Shown here in pieces: positions 14,257-16,765 of a stretch of DNA of 16,765 nt. The position numbers were made by a program, and so were the translations under genes. The DNA is taken from assembly GCA_007123515.1 (NCBI GenBank), contig SKKY01000020.1, positions 1 to 16,765 on the forward strand, in the 5' to 3' direction. This stretch comes from Clostridia bacterium. Its GTDB lineage: Bacteria > Bacillota > Peptococcia > Peptococcales > SKKY01. Every line of letters starts with the position of its first letter. Positions within the stretch are counted from its first letter, which is position 1. The notes under the pieces are model-generated. The model was not told the DNA's origin and did not search any database. It worked only from the letters and a program-made list of their open reading frames with translations.

Positions 14257-15888
14257 ATGGCTACAACAGAAAGATACCATCCATTACAAATTAATAAGGA
14301 ACATCCTAACTTTTCTCCATGCAGAATGGTTGTGGAAACAGCCTTTTATGGAAATAATGTGACCAGGATCGATTCTATGCAGCAGGCATATGAGTTAGCA
14401 AAAGAAGCTTCAGGAACGATTGTGAGCGATTATGAAATTAATGATCCGGAAAGCATCGGATTAGATCCGGGAAGCAAAGTACTTGTGTTTAATGACGGAA
14501 GGATCACGGGCCGGACGCCAAAGGCCAGAAAAAATCTTAATCGAAATGCGCTTGATTATGAAAATTATGTGGGCGATGTAAGGCAGGCTCTATTTCTTGA
14601 GCGCGACAGGCGCTACTATCATGCCAGCGCCTATGTAGGAACGCATCATGATTTTATGGTGAAGGCACATCTCTTAGTTCCGGAGGGCTGGGAATCATTG
14701 TTGTATCAGTGGTTACTAAATTTTGAGCCGGTGACTGCCGATTCTGAAGAAGAGTATCTGAAATCAATGCCCTTTAAGGATGAAGGAGACATTTACCTGC
14801 TAGCCATCCCGGACTATCTTGATCCTGCCTATCCTATAGGCTTGTCGTTATTTGAAGGGGAAGGAAACTGTGGAGCGATCCTGGGACTGAATACCTTTGT
14901 GGAGTATAAAAAAGGGACACTTAGTCTGGCCTGGGCTATTGCAGAAAGAAGAGACTTTATTCCTGTTCACGGTGGGCAAAAACGTTATCAAAAAGATAAA
15001 GACCCTTCTAAGACCGTGCTTTTTATTGGGCTGACCGGGTCCGGGAAATCGGTTCTGACTAATCATAAGCATACAGAGGGTTATGAGGAGACAGTGTTAC
15101 ATGATGATGCGCTGATCATTTCCGCTAATTATGGTGACGCCATCAGTATGGAACGGGGATATTTTGAAAAAACGGATGATTGTGATCTTTCTGAGCCGCG
15201 CTTTGCTCATTTGCTCTCGGCCCAGAATCAGGGTGTGATCGTAAATCATCTCGGGGAAAAAATGATAGTGGCCGGAGACCTCAGAAATGAAAACGGGCGG
15301 GTGCTTTTATCAGAAAAAGCTTGTAAGAACCGGGTTTTCCATATGAAAGAAGCGCCATCGGAGATTTTCTGGATTATTAAAGATCCCGTGCTTCCTCCGG
15401 TAATAAAAGTGACGGATCCCATTTTGGCCTTAAGCTTTGCCGGCACGCTGTCGAACATCAACATTACAAAAAGCGACAGTGATTTACTTAAAGAAAGTGA
15501 ACCGCTAAGCATTCAGCCTTTTGGCAATCCGTTTAGAACCTATCCGGCGGTTAATGACTACCATCGTTTTAAAAAGCTGATTGAAGAGCGCAAGATCGAG
15601 TCATATATTTTTAACACCGGATACTTTATGGGCAGAGAGATCTCTAAAGAATTAACGATCTCGGTGACGGAACAGATTATTGCGCAGGAAGCTCATTTTG
15701 TACCATGGAAAGAGTGTGAGGGTTTTGAAATTTTAGAAATTTTAGGGTATCAGCCTGATTTTTCGGATGCCAGTTACAAGAGCTACTTTGTTTCGCGTCT
15801 AAAGGAAAGAATCGCATTTCTTGAAAAAGAAGAGTTTCCGGCAGAAGCCATAGCAGCCCTTGAGAAGTTAAGCAAAGGATTAGCATGA
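14257..15888 (+). CDS. Diverged ATP-type phosphoenolpyruvate carboxykinase-like protein
   Basis: Related to PckA, which interconverts oxaloacetate plus ATP with PEP, CO2 and ADP. The 543-residue product is close to PckA in length (540 in E. coli) but differs greatly in sequence. Landmarks align: TGRTPK with R86 (E. coli R65), EYKKG with K218/K219 (K212/K213), PVHGG with H238 (H232), P-loop GLTGSGKS (258-265), HDDALII with D283/D284 (D268/D269), ENGRV with R348 (R333) and FNTGYFMGREIS near 453 (VNTGWNGTGKRIS). The K-to-H (19) and D-to-R (64) spacings match E. coli PckA. The usual MHCSAN and GDDEHGW signatures are replaced. The ATG at 14257 is chosen because the G-rich ribosome binding site (14244-14250) abuts the ATG at 14251. 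PEPCK activity is likely, though a kinase-type variant function is possible. No terminator follows. Confidence 0.8.
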   Translation: MATTERYHPLQINKEHPNFSPCRMVVETAFYGNNVTRIDSMQQAYELAKEASGTIVSDYEINDPESIGLDPGSKVLVFNDGRITGRTPKARKNLNRNALDYENYVGDVRQALFLERDRRYYHASAYVGTHHDFMVKAHLLVPEGWESLLYQWLLNFEPVTADSEEEYLKSMPFKDEGDIYLLAIPDYLDPAYPIGLSLFEGEGNCGAILGLNTFVEYKKGTLSLAWAIAERRDFIPVHGGQKRYQKDKDPSKTVLFIGLTGSGKSVLTNHKHTEGYEETVLHDDALIISANYGDAISMERGYFEKTDDCDLSEPRFAHLLSAQNQGVIVNHLGEKMIVAGDLRNENGRVLLSEKACKNRVFHMKEAPSEIFWIIKDPVLPPVIKVTDPILALSFAGTLSNINITKSDSDLLKESEPLSIQPFGNPFRTYPAVNDYHRFKKLIEERKIESYIFNTGYFMGREISKELTISVTEQIIAQEAHFVPWKECEGFEILEILGYQPDFSDASYKSYFVSRLKERIAFLEKEEFPAEAIAALEKLSKGLA

Positions 15889-15900
15889 TTTTTCAATATG

Positions 15901-15909
15901 TGTTATAAT
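15901..15909 (+). promoter_or_regulatory. Extended -10 promoter of the homocysteine methyltransferase gene
   Basis: TGTTATAAT (15901-15909) is a perfect TGn-extended -10 box. The -35 position (TAGCAT) is poor, as is common for extended -10 promoters. The inverted pair GCATGA (15883-15888) and TCATGC (15910-15915) flanks the -10 box and could be an operator. Confidence 0.6.
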
Positions 15910-15955
15910 TCATGCATAAAAATCAGAATTACTATATAACAGAAAGGGTTTTATC

Positions 15956-16765
15956 ATGGAAAAGCAAAGCTATTATGTTTTTGATGGCGGACTCGGTACT
16001 ATGCTGCAATCGCACGGGCTGTCAGCGGGAGCCTGTCCTGAAGAAATGAATATACATCAGCCTGAAGCCGTCTACGCGGTTCATAAGCTATATGCTGATG
16101 CCGGTGCCGATATGATTAGCACGAATACCTTTGGTGGTAACCGGTTAAAGCTTGAGGAATATGGATTGGCGGATCAGGTATATGTTTTTAACAAAAAAGC
16201 AGCTGAGATTGCTAAAAAAGCAGCCGGGAACAAGGCTAAGGTTGTCGGCTCAATCGGTCCGACCGGATATTTTTTAAGACCGCTGGGACAAATGAGCTTT
16301 AAAGAAGCCTACGAGGTATATAAAGAACAAATAGAAGCCCTTGTCGCAGGAGGCGCAGATCTGTTGCTGTTTGAGACGTTTAATGATCTTGGAGAACTGC
16401 GTGCAGGCATTATTGCCGCGAAAGATGTTTGTGAACTGCCCGTTATCGCATCGCTGACTTTTGAAAACGGAAAAACATTAACCGGAGTCTCTCCCGATGC
16501 GGCGGCGGCCGTTCTTGAGGCTTTGGGTGTGTATGCTATCGGGGCAAACTGCTCCGGCGGACCAAAAGAGCTGTTATCGGTTCTTAAAACCTACCGCGAA
16601 ATCAGCCTTCTTCCTTTATTAGTGCAGCCAAATGCCGGGATGCCGGAATTAAGAGACGGAGAAGTCTACTTTCCGCTGGATGCGAAAGCTTTTATCAGGG
16701 AAATGGAACCCTACTTCTCGTTGGGAGTGACTTTTTTTGGTTCCTGCTGCGGAAGCAGTCCGGAA
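15956..16765 (+). CDS. Homocysteine S-methyltransferase domain protein, MetH-type, 3' end outside the window
   Basis: The first 270 residues form a zinc-dependent homocysteine-binding domain: FDGGLGTMLQ (9-18), ADMISTNTFGGNR (51-63), GSIGPTGYFLRPLG (98-111), LLLFETFNDL, and the zinc ligands C199 in GANCSGG and C264/C265 in FGSCCGSSPE. The enzyme activates homocysteine as a thiolate and transfers a methyl group to it, making methionine. Close similarity of this domain to cobalamin-dependent MetH suggests that pterin- and corrinoid-binding domains follow beyond the edge, but a shorter two-domain form (homocysteine domain plus methylene-THF reductase) is possible. The ATG has AGAAAGGG (15941-15948) seven bases upstream. 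The 67 bases before the gene hold no SAM or cobalamin riboswitch. Confidence 0.9.
   Translation, partial: MEKQSYYVFDGGLGTMLQSHGLSAGACPEEMNIHQPEAVYAVHKLYADAGADMISTNTFGGNRLKLEEYGLADQVYVFNKKAAEIAKKAAGNKAKVVGSIGPTGYFLRPLGQMSFKEAYEVYKEQIEALVAGGADLLLFETFNDLGELRAGIIAAKDVCELPVIASLTFENGKTLTGVSPDAAAAVLEALGVYAIGANCSGGPKELLSVLKTYREISLLPLLVQPNAGMPELRDGEVYFPLDAKAFIREMEPYFSLGVTFFGSCCGSSPE

Noticed and set aside
14261..15888. Frameshift or broken gene as the reason for PEPCK divergence
   Set aside because: The frame is uninterrupted, near normal family length, and the active-site landmarks occur in the right order and spacing.

Overview
The window suggests a low-GC Gram-positive bacterium of the class Clostridia. 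The evidence is the gene order tmk, yaaR, holB, yaaT (ricT), trmN6, rsmI, metG, tatD, rnmV, ksgA, veg, which is the Bacillota housekeeping cluster known from Bacillus subtilis. A corrinoid-type methionine synthase and an ANTAR regulator in front of glutamine synthetase also fit Clostridia. I cannot name the genus. Several genes appear to start with TTG.

Positions 1-393 hold no intact gene. Read on the minus strand they are a deletion derivative of an IS200/IS605-type (TnpB) element. It keeps a palindromic end, the ribosome binding site and first residues of TnpB, and a decayed TnpB C-terminus running out of the window. It lies directly upstream of tmk.

Positions 422-8955 are one long plus-strand run of housekeeping genes: DNA replication (tmk, holB), the RicT regulator (yaaT), tRNA and rRNA modification (trmN6, rsmI, ksgA), tRNA charging (metG), a TatD nuclease and 5S rRNA maturation (rnmV). 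Most neighbours overlap or abut, so translation is probably coupled. The only hairpin inside the run lies between metG and tatD. Compared with B. subtilis, darA (yaaQ), yabA, yazA, abrB, yabE and yabG are missing from the cluster.

Positions 8956-9406 are a separate unit: two tandem perfect-consensus sigma-A promoters, veg, and a strong intrinsic terminator. Positions 9460-13171 form a plus-strand group: an ANTAR regulator with a degenerate receiver, glnA, a GNAT acetyltransferase and a VanY-type lipoprotein carboxypeptidase. It ends at a bidirectional terminator shared with a convergent gene for an unrecognised, probably helical 304-residue protein (minus strand, 13242-14156).

That gene is divergent from a PEP carboxykinase-like gene, and the two share overlapping -10 boxes. 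The PEPCK-like protein is clearly diverged but keeps the catalytic residues of the ATP-dependent family. The window ends inside a zinc-dependent, MetH-type homocysteine methyltransferase gene. I see no clear new defence or RNA system. The items most worth a second look are the TnpB-derived element, the diverged PEPCK, the ANTAR-glnA pair and the unrecognised helical protein.
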